A stretch of DNA of 64,000 bases from an uncultured Paracoccaceae bacterium (GCA_947495795.1 CANMAI010000005.1:186001-250000); one strand, 5' to 3'; positions 50,530 to 60,010 are shown, counted from the stretch's first letter. Made by a program: numbers and translations. Notes: generated by a model from the letters alone, not told the origin.

Positions 50530-50628
50530 TTGCGTTTGCCTTGCGTGAGATCCGGGGCGTTTGCCGCAGGATCTGGGCGCGATTTGGCATGGCGGAATGG
50601 GCTTGATTTGTATCGCTGAAGAAATGCC

Positions 50629-50659
50629 TTGACCCTCACGTGGCGTGAGGGTGCAGAAC
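50629..50659 (+). promoter_or_regulatory. Candidate MerR-type promoter with perfect dyad
   Basis: TTGACC (50629-50634) and CAGAAC (50654-50659) enclose a 19-bp spacer filled by the dyad CCCTCACGTGGCGTGAGGG. This is the geometry of MerR/TipA-activated promoters. The expected transcript start coincides with the ATG at 50666. Confidence 0.65.
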
Positions 50660-50665
50660 GGTGCG

Positions 50666-51442
50666 ATGAAAACAGAGATGGAGGAATACACCGTTGGGCA
50701 ATTGGCCCGGCTTTCCGGCGTGTCAGTGCGGACGCTGCATCATTACGACGATATCGGGCTTCTGAAGCCCGCCTTCACGGGTGAGAACGGGTATCGGCGG
50801 TATGGGCGGAAGGAGGCGCTGCGGCTGCAGGAAATCCTGTTTTACCGCGCCGTCGGGATGCCGCTTGCCGAGGTGGCAACCCTGCTGGACGGGCCGCCCG
50901 ATGGGCTGAAACGGTTGGAGCGTCACCGCGCACGATTGCGGGCCGATGCTGCCCGCATAGGTGCCATGCTGGATACGCTGGACGCCACGATCGCGCATCT
51001 TGAAGGAGCAAGAGAGATGACTGTAGCTGAACTTTATAAACCCTTCCTGGAGGAGACGCAGCAGCGCTATGAGGCCTGGCTGCGTGAGCGGTATGGCGCG
51101 GATATGACGGGCCGGATCGCCGATGCGAAGGCTGCGATTGGCGAAATACCGGGCGGCATGGACGGCGCCATGGCCGATTTGCGCCGGATCGAGGCGGCTC
51201 TGGTTGCGGCTTTCGAGGCTGGCACCGATGCAGAGGACGCCGCACTGCACGATGCGCTTGAACGCCACAGGAACTGGATTGCAGGGATGTGGGGGCGCGG
51301 CTGCGCTGCGGAAGCCTATGCGGGCTTGGCGGATCTCTACGCGGCACATCCCGATTTTGTAGCGCGGTATGAGGCGCTGAGCCCGCACTTCTCCGGCTGG
51401 TTGCCCGCTGCGATGAGGGCCCATGCTGGGCGGCTTGGGTGA
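50666..51442 (+). CDS. MerR family regulator with TipAS effector domain
   Basis: Protein of 258 residues. The N-terminal MerR helix-turn-helix (YTVGQLARLSGVSVRTLHHYDDIGLLKP) and a long dimerisation helix are followed by a TipAS-like antibiotic-recognition domain (about residues 125-258), as in TipAL, Mta and SkgA. These autoactivate their own gene when bound to peptide antibiotics or other amphipathic drugs. The perfect dyad in the upstream 19-bp spacer supports autoregulation. No Shine-Dalgarno precedes the ATG at 50666; an ATG four codons later has a weak one. Confidence 0.88.
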   Translation: MKTEMEEYTVGQLARLSGVSVRTLHHYDDIGLLKPAFTGENGYRRYGRKEALRLQEILFYRAVGMPLAEVATLLDGPPDGLKRLERHRARLRADAARIGAMLDTLDATIAHLEGAREMTVAELYKPFLEETQQRYEAWLRERYGADMTGRIADAKAAIGEIPGGMDGAMADLRRIEAALVAAFEAGTDAEDAALHDALERHRNWIAGMWGRGCAAEAYAGLADLYAAHPDFVARYEALSPHFSGWLPAAMRAHAGRLG

Positions 51443-52135
51443 CGAGAGCGGCTGGTGCAGCCTTCTCGGCGGAGCGTGCGCTTTCAGCTCGATGTGAGGG
51501 CTTTCCGAGAGCTACGCGGACGGTCAGCCAGACACGTGCGGCCCTAACGTCAGCCGATTTCAGGACGCGACATCCAGTATCGATGAGAGATCATTCTGTC
51601 TGGCACCATCGAAAATGATCGAGGTTTCGATGCGGTGAATCGCTCCGCGCACTGACACGCGGAACCGACATGGCGATCTACATTGAGGACATGTTTGCAA
51701 CGGGCCATGATGCAGCGAACAGGGCGGCCGTCAAAAAATACCAGACCGACGAACTGAGTTTTGTGGGGTTGGCTCTTCGCGGTGACAGGAAGGTTGTGGA
51801 CCAGATAACCAAGGGCGCAAAAATGCATCCTTGATCGCCAATTACTCATTTCTGATCAAACTTGCAGGCATGCGCGGCGCTCGGGCGAATATACGCGTTG
51901 AATTCATTTCCAGATATTGGCTATACGCACCCGGATCCATTTGGGTCAGCTTATTTTGGTGAGAGCCGGGGCTACCCGCCGTTGTAAATGTACTGGGACG
52001 TCTGGTGCGAGGGATTTGGCATGGCTCGTGACGGGGGCTGTTTGCTGATGGGTTCAGACTTTCGACCTGAGATGGTTGCGCAGCCTCTGCCTTGAGGGTG
52101 CGCAATCTCTTTGGATAGTGCCGGAAACAGAGGCG
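51443..52135. other. Intergenic region with one short ORF
   Basis: Nearly 700 bp without a recognisable gene apart from the 54-codon frame at 51670-51834. Composition is mixed and no terminator, repeat or tRNA stands out. It may be decayed sequence between the TipAS regulator and the coiled-coil protein gene. Confidence 0.5.
51670..51834 (+). CDS. Possible small protein, 54 residues
   Basis: ATG to TGA frame encoding a mixed, soluble-looking peptide (begins MAIYIEDMFATGHDAANRA, ends TKGAKMHP) with normal amino-acid balance. There is no clear ribosome-binding site. It could be a real small protein or the remnant of a larger gene; I do not recognise it. Confidence 0.3.
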   Translation: MAIYIEDMFATGHDAANRAAVKKYQTDELSFVGLALRGDRKVVDQITKGAKMHP

Positions 52136-52717
52136 TCAGGTGGCTGTATCCAGTTGTTCGGGCGCGGGATCGGTGTTGCCGTTGACGATCTCGACATCGC
52201 GGGCGAATTCCGTTTGCTCAGGGGCTTTCGCCTTTGCTGCCGTCTCGGGCTCCTTGTTCTCGGCCACAGCCGGGATCTTTGTGTCCTCCGCCTTTTCCAC
52301 GCCTTTCGCCTCGGCTGTTTCATCTGCCTGACGTGCGGTTTCCGTGCGTGATGTCTCTGCCTTCTCGGCGACGCGGGCTTCCTGCTGGCCGGAGGTTTCC
52401 GCCTTGCTGTCGGCTTTCGCTTCTGCGGCCTTTGCGGCCGCCACCTCGCCCGATTGCTTGGCTTCATCGGCCTTGGCCTGAAGTGCGGCTTCTTTGGCGG
52501 CATCGGCGCGGGCCGTGGCCTCGCGGGTTTTCTCCTCAGCTTCGGAGAGATCGCGCACCATTTTCTGCACGGCCGTGGGCGGCACGGATTTCGCCTCCTG
52601 CGCTGCCTTGTCGGGTGGCATCTGCGTCTTTTCGCCCTTGGCTTCGCTGCGCGCGAGGCTGGTTGTGATGGCCCCGGACGGCGCCGGAGCGGGATCAACA
52701 CTTACGGATGATATCAT
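52136..52717 (-). CDS. Ala/Glu/Lys-rich coiled-coil protein of unknown function
   Basis: Protein of 193 residues made largely of A, E, K, T and Q, with a charged helical central part (about 40-150) that should form a long helix or coiled coil. The N-terminus is Pro/Ser-rich (VDPAPAPSG). GGAAAGGGAAC upstream of the ATG at 52717 supports this frame over the Arg-rich alternatives on the same DNA. No signal peptide or membrane helix is present. Its function is unknown; low-complexity sequence would make similarity searches unreliable. Confidence 0.65.
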   Translation of the reverse strand: MISSVSVDPAPAPSGAITTSLARSEAKGEKTQMPPDKAAQEAKSVPPTAVQKMVRDLSEAEEKTREATARADAAKEAALQAKADEAKQSGEVAAAKAAEAKADSKAETSGQQEARVAEKAETSRTETARQADETAEAKGVEKAEDTKIPAVAENKEPETAAKAKAPEQTEFARDVEIVNGNTDPAPEQLDTAT

Positions 52718-52827
52718 GGGGTTCCCTTTCCACTCAAAGCGTCGCTTCTGCGCGCGGGTTAACTGCGTGGATTTTGCGGGGGGAGGATTACCAAAGCCTT
52801 ACCGGCTGCCGGATTTTCGCATCAGGG

Positions 52828-53451
52828 TTAAAATCTGGTTACCTGGCCGGGGCGCAGCGCCTTGGTGAAGAGAGCGGAGAGGAAGCGGGCGGCATCGTGG
52901 AAATGGCCATCGCCTTCAGCCCGGAGGATGCCGCGGATCTGGGCATCGAAATCCGCATAGTGCTGCGTTGTGGCCCAGATGGAGAAGAGGAGGTGATGGG
53001 GATCGACCGTGGCGATCTGGCCGGAGCGCGACCAGTTGCGGATGATGTTCGCCTTCTCATCCACGAGCGTCTTGAGCGGGCCCTCGATGACATCCATCAT
53101 GCGCGGTGCGCCCTGCACGATCTCGTTTGCGAAGAGGCGGCTTTCGCGCGGATAATCGCGCGACATCTCCAGCTTACGCTGGATATAGGCGGTGATCTCC
53201 TTCATCGGATCACCCTCTGCGTTCAGCGCGCGGAGAGGATTGAGCCATGTATCGAGAAGCCTGTTGAGAAGCGCGCGGTGGATCGCATCCTTGTTGGGGT
53301 AATAGTAGAGGAGATTGGGCTTGGAGAGCTGTGCGGCCTCGGCAATCTGATCGAGCGTGGCCCCGCGAAACCCGTGGGTGGAGAAGACATCGAGCGCGGC
53401 CTCCAGGATGGCCTCGGTTTTCTCGGCCTGAATACGGGTTTGTGCTTTCAT
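52828..53451 (-). CDS. rutR: TetR-family pyrimidine regulator RutR
   Basis: TetR-type regulator of 207 residues strongly resembling E. coli RutR: LEAALDVFSTHGFRGATLDQ forms the helix-turn-helix with QLSKPNLLYYYPNKDAIHRALL, followed by a C-terminal domain with FANEIVQGAPRM. RutR represses pyrimidine catabolic genes and is released by uracil or thymine. The ATG at 53451 gives the usual length. A near-perfect RutR operator lies 43 bp upstream, so autoregulation is likely. Related boxes precede preT and the aminotransferase gene at 61760. Confidence 0.92.
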   Translation of the reverse strand: MKAQTRIQAEKTEAILEAALDVFSTHGFRGATLDQIAEAAQLSKPNLLYYYPNKDAIHRALLNRLLDTWLNPLRALNAEGDPMKEITAYIQRKLEMSRDYPRESRLFANEIVQGAPRMMDVIEGPLKTLVDEKANIIRNWSRSGQIATVDPHHLLFSIWATTQHYADFDAQIRGILRAEGDGHFHDAARFLSALFTKALRPGQVTRF

Positions 53452-53493
53452 ATTCGGAGCTTTGCGGATTGGCCGGTTGCACGCAAGCCAAGA

Positions 53494-53511
53494 TTTGACC
53501 GGATGGTCAAA
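53494..53511. promoter_or_regulatory. RutR operator upstream of rutR
   Basis: TTTGACCGGATGGTCAAA, a perfect 7-bp-arm palindrome, is close to the E. coli RutR consensus TTGACCA-NN-TGGTCAA. It sits in the promoter region of rutR. Confidence 0.85.
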
Positions 53512-53665
53512 GCTTTGTGGCAGCGGATGCCGGGTTGGGCGCCTGTGCTCCAGTGGCTGTGGTGTGTTGAGCAGATTTTCGGATGTATACGCCGGTAGTG
53601 GGCTGGCGGTTCGCGACTGGTTCGGAGGAGGAACAGAGGCCTCTCTTCCTCCTCGACGGTGTTTC

Positions 53666-54541
53666 TCAGCCGTAGACTGCGGCCACCGCACGATCCACGA
53701 AGAAGGGAACAGGCAGATCCCCGACGCGGCTGATCAGGCCCGCACGGAGACTTTCCGCATCAGATGCTTCTGCCATCGCCGCCTCCCATCCATCCAGATA
53801 TTGCCGGGTATGGGCGAATGCGCTGGCATCGTTTGCCGAGGTGGCCATCCGGTGGCCGGGCACGATGGTGGATGCGCCGATGGCCTCAAGCTGATCCAGG
53901 CTCTCGCGCCACATTGCCAGGGCCTCTGGCTCTGTGTTCTCGGCGACATATGCGTGGGTATCGGCGAAGACGATATCCGATGTGATCAGGGTATCGAGGC
54001 TCTCGATGTAGACGGGCGTGATAACGGATGTATCGCCGTGAAGAGGCCCGAGTACGTCTATGCGCGCGCCTTCCAGCGTGATCGCATCCCCCTCCAGCGT
54101 TTCAGGGATCACCACGCGATCTGCGAGGCCCGGGCCCATGTTCGCCTTGAGCTGTTTGAACATCGGCGGACCGGCCTCGGCAAGGATCGGCTGCAGGCTG
54201 GCATGGGCCAGAGGGCGAGCGTCGGGAAACCGATCCATCAGGATGCCGAGGCCGAGGAAGTGATCGGGATGCAGATGGGTGATCAGGATCGTCTCAAGCG
54301 TACGGCCGCTGGCCGCGATCATATCGGCAAGGGCTGTGGCATTGCCCCTGTCGATTTGTGCATCGATCAGCACAGCGCTTCGCTCACCGAGGATGACCGT
54401 CGAATCCACAAACGTGCCGGCAATGTCTGATGTAAAGACGTCTGTTGCTGCAAGGGGCTGACTTGCGGCAGGGGTTGCCGTTGCGAGAACGGCGGCTCCG
54501 GTTGTGAGTTCAAGAAATGTGCGGCGGTCAATTCGTTTCAC
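53666..54541 (-). CDS. MBL-fold metallo-hydrolase, probably Tat-exported
   Basis: Metallo-beta-lactamase-fold protein of 291 residues. The zinc motif HLHPDH (H89, H91, D93, H94) is followed by a later GPLHGDTS and a VPGHRM segment that supply further ligands. The N-terminus RRTFLELTTGAAVLATATPAAS looks like a twin-arginine or atypical secretion signal. The gene starts with GTG at 54541, with AAAAGGAAC upstream. The subfamily resembles quorum-quenching or arylsulfatase-like MBL hydrolases, but the substrate is not evident. Confidence 0.86.
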   Translation of the reverse strand: MKRIDRRTFLELTTGAAVLATATPAASQPLAATDVFTSDIAGTFVDSTVILGERSAVLIDAQIDRGNATALADMIAASGRTLETILITHLHPDHFLGLGILMDRFPDARPLAHASLQPILAEAGPPMFKQLKANMGPGLADRVVIPETLEGDAITLEGARIDVLGPLHGDTSVITPVYIESLDTLITSDIVFADTHAYVAENTEPEALAMWRESLDQLEAIGASTIVPGHRMATSANDASAFAHTRQYLDGWEAAMAEASDAESLRAGLISRVGDLPVPFFVDRAVAAVYG

Positions 54542-55015
54542 GATGGATGTTCCTTTTCATGATCGAAAGCGGTGTTCAGGCCCGAAGGTACCCGCGCAGG
54601 AGTGCGGGCAATGCCTGTCTGTAGGTGCGAGACGTCTCGCAGCTTTGGTTCGAGGCAATGCGGTTTCCCAACCCTTGCGCTCTGCATGTAAGGCGATTTT
54701 GATATATTGAAAGCATATCTGACCCAGACCGGATCTTCACCGTAGGCTGAGCCAAGCTTGGCCGTGGGGGACACACTTGAATTCGCTGCCACCAACTGAA
54801 TGTCCGGTCTTTGGGATATTATCAGGGCTGGTTATCGGTTTGTTGGACTTGCAATGCTGGATGTATCAGCGACGTGATCTGGCGGTTTGCCGAGTGTCTG
54901 GGCGCCACATTCGGGCTTGCCAAATCCAGTGATGAACGCATGCCTTTTGGGCTGCACGCCAACAAAGGGCTATAAGCTCAATTCATCACAACGGCATGAA
55001 GCACTACTCAGGAGA
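54542..55015. other. Intergenic region, no gene seen
   Basis: About 470 bp between the MBL gene and tetR. Only short frames with unbalanced composition occur. The region is richer in AT in its middle (around 54690-54720) and may mark the left edge of the efflux island. Confidence 0.5.
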
Positions 55016-55651
55016 CTATCGCGGCAGGGCTCCGTTCAGAAACAGATCTACAGCTTTGCGCACATGACCATCGATTTGTTCTGCTGTGATATCGTAATCG
55101 CTGGTCATGATGGCGCGCAATTCCATTCCGCCTTTGAGCATTTCAGTCAGTACACGCGCGGCAACCGCGACGTCAGCCAATGCAAGACGATCAGCGGCGA
55201 CCATCGCGGTGAAATACGCCTCCAGCCGACTGTAAAGGACGGCTGGCCCCGCCGCGAATGCGTGGTGCCCAAGGTCTGGCTTATCGCCGGCCGCGACGAT
55301 GAACTGTCGCATGGTTTGCAGGACATTCGGGCGTAGGAGTCCGCTTAGGAAATCTGTCCCCAGCTGTTCCAGCTGTTCCCTGATCGGGCGATCATCATCG
55401 ATTGCACTTGGGACATGCGTGCGGGCCAGGACGGATTGCAGTTGGTCCATCATCACCGCTTCGAACAGACCGTCCTTGTTGCCAAACAGATCATAGATAT
55501 TGCGGCGTGAGCCGCCGGTGCGGCCGATGATCATATCAAGTGAGGTATGTTCAAATCCGTTCTCGATAAAAAGGATCCGCGCCGCATCAAGAATTTTGCG
55601 CCGCCGCTGCTCTTGGCGGGACATCGTGCGGTCCGGCGTCTCGTCACTCAT
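55016..55651 (-). CDS. TetR/AcrR family regulator of the RND efflux operon
   Basis: Repressor-type protein of 211 residues. The DNA-binding domain is ARILFIENGFEHTSLDMIIGRTGGSRRNIYDLFGNKDGLFEA, and the C-terminal helical domain is of the AcrR-like type. I chose the ATG at 55651 because GGAAGGG is 6 nt upstream; the ATG at 55657 abuts that site. It is divergent from the membrane fusion protein gene, and the 97-bp gap contains two inverted copies of a 19-bp operator, so it likely represses both directions until an effluxed compound binds. Confidence 0.9.
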   Translation of the reverse strand: MSDETPDRTMSRQEQRRRKILDAARILFIENGFEHTSLDMIIGRTGGSRRNIYDLFGNKDGLFEAVMMDQLQSVLARTHVPSAIDDDRPIREQLEQLGTDFLSGLLRPNVLQTMRQFIVAAGDKPDLGHHAFAAGPAVLYSRLEAYFTAMVAADRLALADVAVAARVLTEMLKGGMELRAIMTSDYDITAEQIDGHVRKAVDLFLNGALPR

Positions 55652-55679
55652 TTTCATCCCTTCCGGAAATAACTCTTGA

Positions 55680-55698
55680 CTTGGTACTTATCAGTACC
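55680..55698. promoter_or_regulatory. Candidate TetR operator, copy 1
   Basis: CTTGGTACTTATCAGTACC matches the reverse complement of 55717-55735 at 16 of 19 positions and contains its own partial dyad GGTACT-TATC-AGTACC. Confidence 0.75.
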
Positions 55699-55716
55699 GT
55701 ATTTGAACTTCAAGAT

Positions 55717-55735
55717 GGTACTGACTAATACCAAG
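55717..55735. promoter_or_regulatory. Candidate TetR operator, copy 2
   Basis: GGTACTGACTAATACCAAG, inverted relative to copy 1 and 13 bp upstream of the membrane fusion protein start. The two copies bracket the divergent promoters. Confidence 0.75.
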
Positions 55736-55748
55736 AAAGGTAGATGAC

Positions 55749-56915
55749 ATGATCCGCTCTGTTCAGACTCTGGCCCTGCTGGCTTTGACACTGTTGCTTT
55801 CCGCCTGCTGGGCAGAGGAAGACGTTGGCGAGAATGACCAAGGCAAAGTCATCCGCACAGTGCGCTCGGAGGTTGCTGTCATGGCCGACCCGGTGGTTAC
55901 CCGCAGTTTCCCCGCCGTGCTGGAGCCGCCACAGATCACACCGCTGGCCTTCGATGTTGGCGGCAGGCTGGGTCGTGTTCAGTTGCAAATTGGTCAAGTT
56001 GTGTCGCAAGGCGACATCCTTGCGACTGTCGAAGCTGCTGATGCCGATCTGCGGCTGCGCCAAGCGGAGGCCGCGTTGAGCGAAACGGAAGCGACGCTTG
56101 CGAATGCCAACGAGGAGGCCGTGCGGCAAGACCAGCTGTTTGAGCGGAATGTTGTATCTGAAGCCGCGCGTGACCGCGCCCGAACTGCCGCAGAACAGGC
56201 CCGCGCAAGGGCCGATCAACAGCGCCGCAATCTTGATCTGGTACGCGAGACATTGGCCGACACGGAATTGCGCGCGCCCTTTGATGGGATCGTTAACAGT
56301 GTCGAAGTACAGAATTTTGGAAGTGTGGCTGCGGGCCAGCCGATCGTGACCCTCTATGAAGATACCGGCCTGCAAGCGACTGTTCTTGTCAGCTATGACG
56401 TCGCATCTCATCTTACGTTGGGCCAGCCGGTTGCATTGCGGCCCGACGATGGCCAGCTGACGCCGCTGGCTGCAACCGTCACGGAAATTGCGCGTCGCGC
56501 ACCCGCAGTGTCATCATTTCCAGTCGTTGTCACATTGACCGACACGCGCCCTGATCTTCGGTCCGGCATGGCGGTTGAAGTTTTGATTGATCAGTCCTTG
56601 CCAGAGAATTTGCGCGGCGTGGGAATCCCTGTCAGCGCGCTTGCGACACAACGGCCCGCTGATCTGTCGAACGCAGGTGCGCGCCGCGCCGCTATCTTTG
56701 TTGTGGAGCCTGATGGGGGCGGTGGCTATGCCGTGGCACTGCGCGACGTGACATTAAGCGCGGTCGTCGAGGATCGACTTGTCGTGCGCAGCGGCCTGGA
56801 CGCAGGTGAACGGGTGGTGACTGCGGGTGTTCCCTTCCTCGACGTCGGACAGCCTGTTCGGCTGGAGGCCGACGCTGAAACAAAAATGCGGACAGTGGTG
56901 GGGGCAAGCCAATGA
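55749..56915 (+). CDS. RND efflux transporter periplasmic adaptor (membrane fusion protein)
   Basis: Lipoprotein adaptor of 388 residues. The signal peptide ends in lipobox LLSAC (C20). A beta-barrel/lipoyl domain (VGGRLGRVQLQIGQVVSQGD, about 75-95) is followed by an alpha-helical hairpin rich in Ala, Glu and Arg (about 98-165) and a second lipoyl half (LRAPFDGIVNSVEV). It links the inner-membrane pump to an outer-membrane channel, which is not encoded here. AAAGG precedes the start, and the stop overlaps the pump gene as ATGA. Confidence 0.94.
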   Translation: MIRSVQTLALLALTLLLSACWAEEDVGENDQGKVIRTVRSEVAVMADPVVTRSFPAVLEPPQITPLAFDVGGRLGRVQLQIGQVVSQGDILATVEAADADLRLRQAEAALSETEATLANANEEAVRQDQLFERNVVSEAARDRARTAAEQARARADQQRRNLDLVRETLADTELRAPFDGIVNSVEVQNFGSVAAGQPIVTLYEDTGLQATVLVSYDVASHLTLGQPVALRPDDGQLTPLAATVTEIARRAPAVSSFPVVVTLTDTRPDLRSGMAVEVLIDQSLPENLRGVGIPVSALATQRPADLSNAGARRAAIFVVEPDGGGGYAVALRDVTLSAVVEDRLVVRSGLDAGERVVTAGVPFLDVGQPVRLEADAETKMRTVVGASQ

Positions 56916-59900
56916 TGTCGCTTACCGGACTTGGGCTGCAGCGCAGCCGTTTCACCGTTCTTGTCATGATTTTGGCAATTGCAGTTGGATTGACCTCCTA
57001 CCTCAGCTTTCCAAAACGTGAAGATCCAGCAATCACCGTGCGAACGGCCATTGTGCTGGCGGCAAATCCGGGCCTTGAACTGATCCAGTTGGAAGCGCTG
57101 GTGGCGCAGCCGCTTGAAGAAGTTGCGCGCGCCGTTCCGGGGGTCGCTGAAGTGCGGACGCAATTGACCGGAGGCGCTGCGATTTTACAGGTCGACATTG
57201 CTGATGGTGTGCCAGAGCGTGATCTCAAGCGCCTTTTCGACGAGTTGCGCGACGATGTGGCCGGTATTGCTGCAACCATGCCGGATGGGACACAGGGGCC
57301 GGTTGTGAACTCTGATTTTGGTGATGTTGCAATTGCCACGGTTGCCGTGACCGGCACGGGCTTTTCGCTGCCCGAAGTTGAGGAAGCAGCAGAAGAGCTG
57401 CGCGACCGGCTTTACGGAATGGACGCCATCGCGGCGGTCACGCTTTACGGTATTCAGGATGAAATCATCGAACTGCGGCTGGATCGCGCCCGGCTTGCGT
57501 CCGTCAACGGAACCCTTGGCGCGGTGCTCGCAGCACTCGAAGGCCAGAACGTGCGCCTGCCTGCAGGATCTCTCGTCAACGGCGATGCCCGCGTGCAGCT
57601 GGAAACATCGGGCGATTTAGCCTCTGTTGACGAAATCAAAAATCTGCTCGTGGAATTGCCCGGGCTGGGTCTGATCCGTCTTGCGGACGTGGTCGATGTG
57701 CGCCGCGTGTTGGAGGAACCATCCGCCGCACCGGTCTTCCAGAATGGTGCCCCTGCAATCGTGGTCGCATTCGAAATGGAGGATGGTCAGGATATCACTG
57801 CGCTTGGCCCTGAACTGCGCAGCCTTGTTGACAGGTTCGTTGATGACCAGCCCATTGGGATCGAAGCGGAGTTCAGCACGTTCCAACCCGAAATCGTTGC
57901 GGCCAGCGTGAATGGTGCCTTGATCAACATGGCCCAGACCTTTGCCGTGGTCCTTGGCATGATGCTGCTTTTTCTCGGCTGGCGCGAGGCGCTTGTGATC
58001 GCTTCAATCGTGCCCTTTGCTGTCAGTTTTGCCTTCGCATTTATGGGGCCATTCGGGGTTGAATTGCAGCAGGTTTCCATTGCCGCGATCATTATCAGCC
58101 TTGGTCTGCTGGTCGATAATGGCCTTGTTATCGTTGAAGACATGGAACGGCGCATCCGGGCAGGGGAGGCACGCACCGATGCGGCCCTGGCTGCAGGTCG
58201 CCAGTACACAATGCCGCTTTTGATTGCGTCTATCACGACGGTTTCCGCCTTTTTGCCGCTGTTTCTGCTGGACGGCACCGAAGGGCAATATGGCTACTCC
58301 CTTGGTGTCGTCGTCATGTTGATACTGGCGGGCAGTTTTTTGTCGGCGCTCTATCTTCTGCCGCGGCTTGCGGTTTGGGTGATCCCGGAGCCTTCCGCGA
58401 ACGAAAAAAAACCAGGCGTCCTGGATAGGCTGGCTGATGGATATGGCTGGCTCGTGCGTCGCGTCGTGCGTGCGCCGCTGATCACGGTGGGACTGGTTGC
58501 TTCAATCGTTGTTGGATGTGCATCATTGATGCCACGCGTGGCCAATCAGCTTTTCCCGCTGTCCGAGCGCGCGCAGGTGCTCGCCTATATCGATCTGCCG
58601 CGGGGCACCGATATAGCCGTCACCGAAGACGTTTCCTTGCGCTTGTCAGATTGGCTGACTGCGCAGAAGGACGTGACCGGCACAACGACCTATGTAGGCT
58701 CCGGCGGCCCGCGCTTCGTCCTTTCGCTTGATCCCGCCGACACCGATCCGGCAGCCGCGTTCATGATCGTGAACACAACCGATTTTCAGGCTTCAACCGA
58801 AGTGATTACCCGAGCGCGGACGCATGTCGAAGATGCGTTTCCCGAAGCAAAGGTCCGCTTCAAGCGGTTGGCGATGGGGGGGCGCGAACCGGGTGTGGAT
58901 GTCCAGATCAGCGGGCCCGATGCAGACGTTCTGATGGCTGCGGCGCTTGAGGTCCGCGCTGCCTTTGCTACGGCCCCGGGTATCATCCAGAACCGCCATG
59001 ACTGGGGTGCGCGACAATTGGAAGGGCGGATCGAAGTCGCCCAGGACAGGCTGAGAGAATATGGTCTGTCGTCGCGGGATGTGTCCCAGGCCCTCGAGGG
59101 TTTCTTCGACGGCCAGCGGATCAGCACCTACCGCGAAGGTGACGCGTTGATCCCGATCGTCTTGCGCGGCGCACCGGATGATCGGCTTTCATACCAGGCG
59201 CTGGCCAATGCCGCGATCGAGGCGGAGGGACAGGTCCTTTCGCTTGATCAGATCGCGACGCTTGTGCCCGAACTTGAGTTCTCCACCATCCGCCGGGTTG
59301 ATCAACGGCGCATGATCACGGTCGCCGCGATCTCTGAGGACATCACAGCCTTTGCACTGCTTGACCTCGTACAACCCACCTTGGACGCGCTTGCGTCAGA
59401 GCTTGGCCCTGCCTACACGATCAACGTTGCCGGTGAAGTGGAAAACTCTGCAGAAGTGCGGGAGAAACTTGGCGGCGGTTTCCCGGCTGCGCTGACCGTA
59501 ATGTTGCTTGCCCTTATGGTGCAGTTCAACAGCTTTCGCCGGGTTGGCATCACGCTGCTGTCGGTGCCCCTTGTCATTGCGGGTGTACCGCTGGCGCTTC
59601 TTGGCTTCGGCCAACCGCTCAGCTTTTTCGGAACTCTTGGTCTTATCGCGCTCAGCGGGATCATTATCAACAACGCTATCGTGCTGATCGACCAGATCGA
59701 TATTGAGCGAGAGACGATGAGCCGTGACGACGCCATCGTCGAGGCCGCGCGCAAGCGGTTTCGGCCCATCATTCTGACATCGCTGACCACCGTCATCGGC
59801 CTTGCCCCAATGGCCATCGCCGGCGGCGCGCTTTGGGAGCCGATGGCGACCCTGATGATGGGCGGGCTTGGCATCGCCTCTGTGTTGGCGCTGTTCTGGG

Positions 59901-60010
59901 TCCCGGCTCTTTATCGGCTGTTCTTTGCGCAGAGTGTGCAGGCAGAACCGATCACAATTGTGGAAAATCAACCTGACGACCAACCAGAGGGAAGAACATC
60001 ACATGCGTGA
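56912..60010 (+). CDS. RND efflux pump permease (AcrB/HAE1-like)
   Basis: Inner-membrane proton-driven pump of 1032 residues, the normal length. There is one helix near residue 15, a large periplasmic domain to about 330, then helices, a second periplasmic domain (about 560-850) and final helices. Segments such as LGLLVDNGLVIVEDMERRI in helix 4 and GIIINNAIVLIDQI in helix 10 match the family, including the proton-relay Asp region. It exports drugs or toxic organics. Codon choice (more GAA, GTT) differs from the flanking operons, consistent with the TetR-RND block having been acquired as a unit. Confidence 0.95.
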   Translation: MMSLTGLGLQRSRFTVLVMILAIAVGLTSYLSFPKREDPAITVRTAIVLAANPGLELIQLEALVAQPLEEVARAVPGVAEVRTQLTGGAAILQVDIADGVPERDLKRLFDELRDDVAGIAATMPDGTQGPVVNSDFGDVAIATVAVTGTGFSLPEVEEAAEELRDRLYGMDAIAAVTLYGIQDEIIELRLDRARLASVNGTLGAVLAALEGQNVRLPAGSLVNGDARVQLETSGDLASVDEIKNLLVELPGLGLIRLADVVDVRRVLEEPSAAPVFQNGAPAIVVAFEMEDGQDITALGPELRSLVDRFVDDQPIGIEAEFSTFQPEIVAASVNGALINMAQTFAVVLGMMLLFLGWREALVIASIVPFAVSFAFAFMGPFGVELQQVSIAAIIISLGLLVDNGLVIVEDMERRIRAGEARTDAALAAGRQYTMPLLIASITTVSAFLPLFLLDGTEGQYGYSLGVVVMLILAGSFLSALYLLPRLAVWVIPEPSANEKKPGVLDRLADGYGWLVRRVVRAPLITVGLVASIVVGCASLMPRVANQLFPLSERAQVLAYIDLPRGTDIAVTEDVSLRLSDWLTAQKDVTGTTTYVGSGGPRFVLSLDPADTDPAAAFMIVNTTDFQASTEVITRARTHVEDAFPEAKVRFKRLAMGGREPGVDVQISGPDADVLMAAALEVRAAFATAPGIIQNRHDWGARQLEGRIEVAQDRLREYGLSSRDVSQALEGFFDGQRISTYREGDALIPIVLRGAPDDRLSYQALANAAIEAEGQVLSLDQIATLVPELEFSTIRRVDQRRMITVAAISEDITAFALLDLVQPTLDALASELGPAYTINVAGEVENSAEVREKLGGGFPAALTVMLLALMVQFNSFRRVGITLLSVPLVIAGVPLALLGFGQPLSFFGTLGLIALSGIIINNAIVLIDQIDIERETMSRDDAIVEAARKRFRPIILTSLTTVIGLAPMAIAGGALWEPMATLMMGGLGIASVLALFWVPALYRLFFAQSVQAEPITIVENQPDDQPEGRTSHA

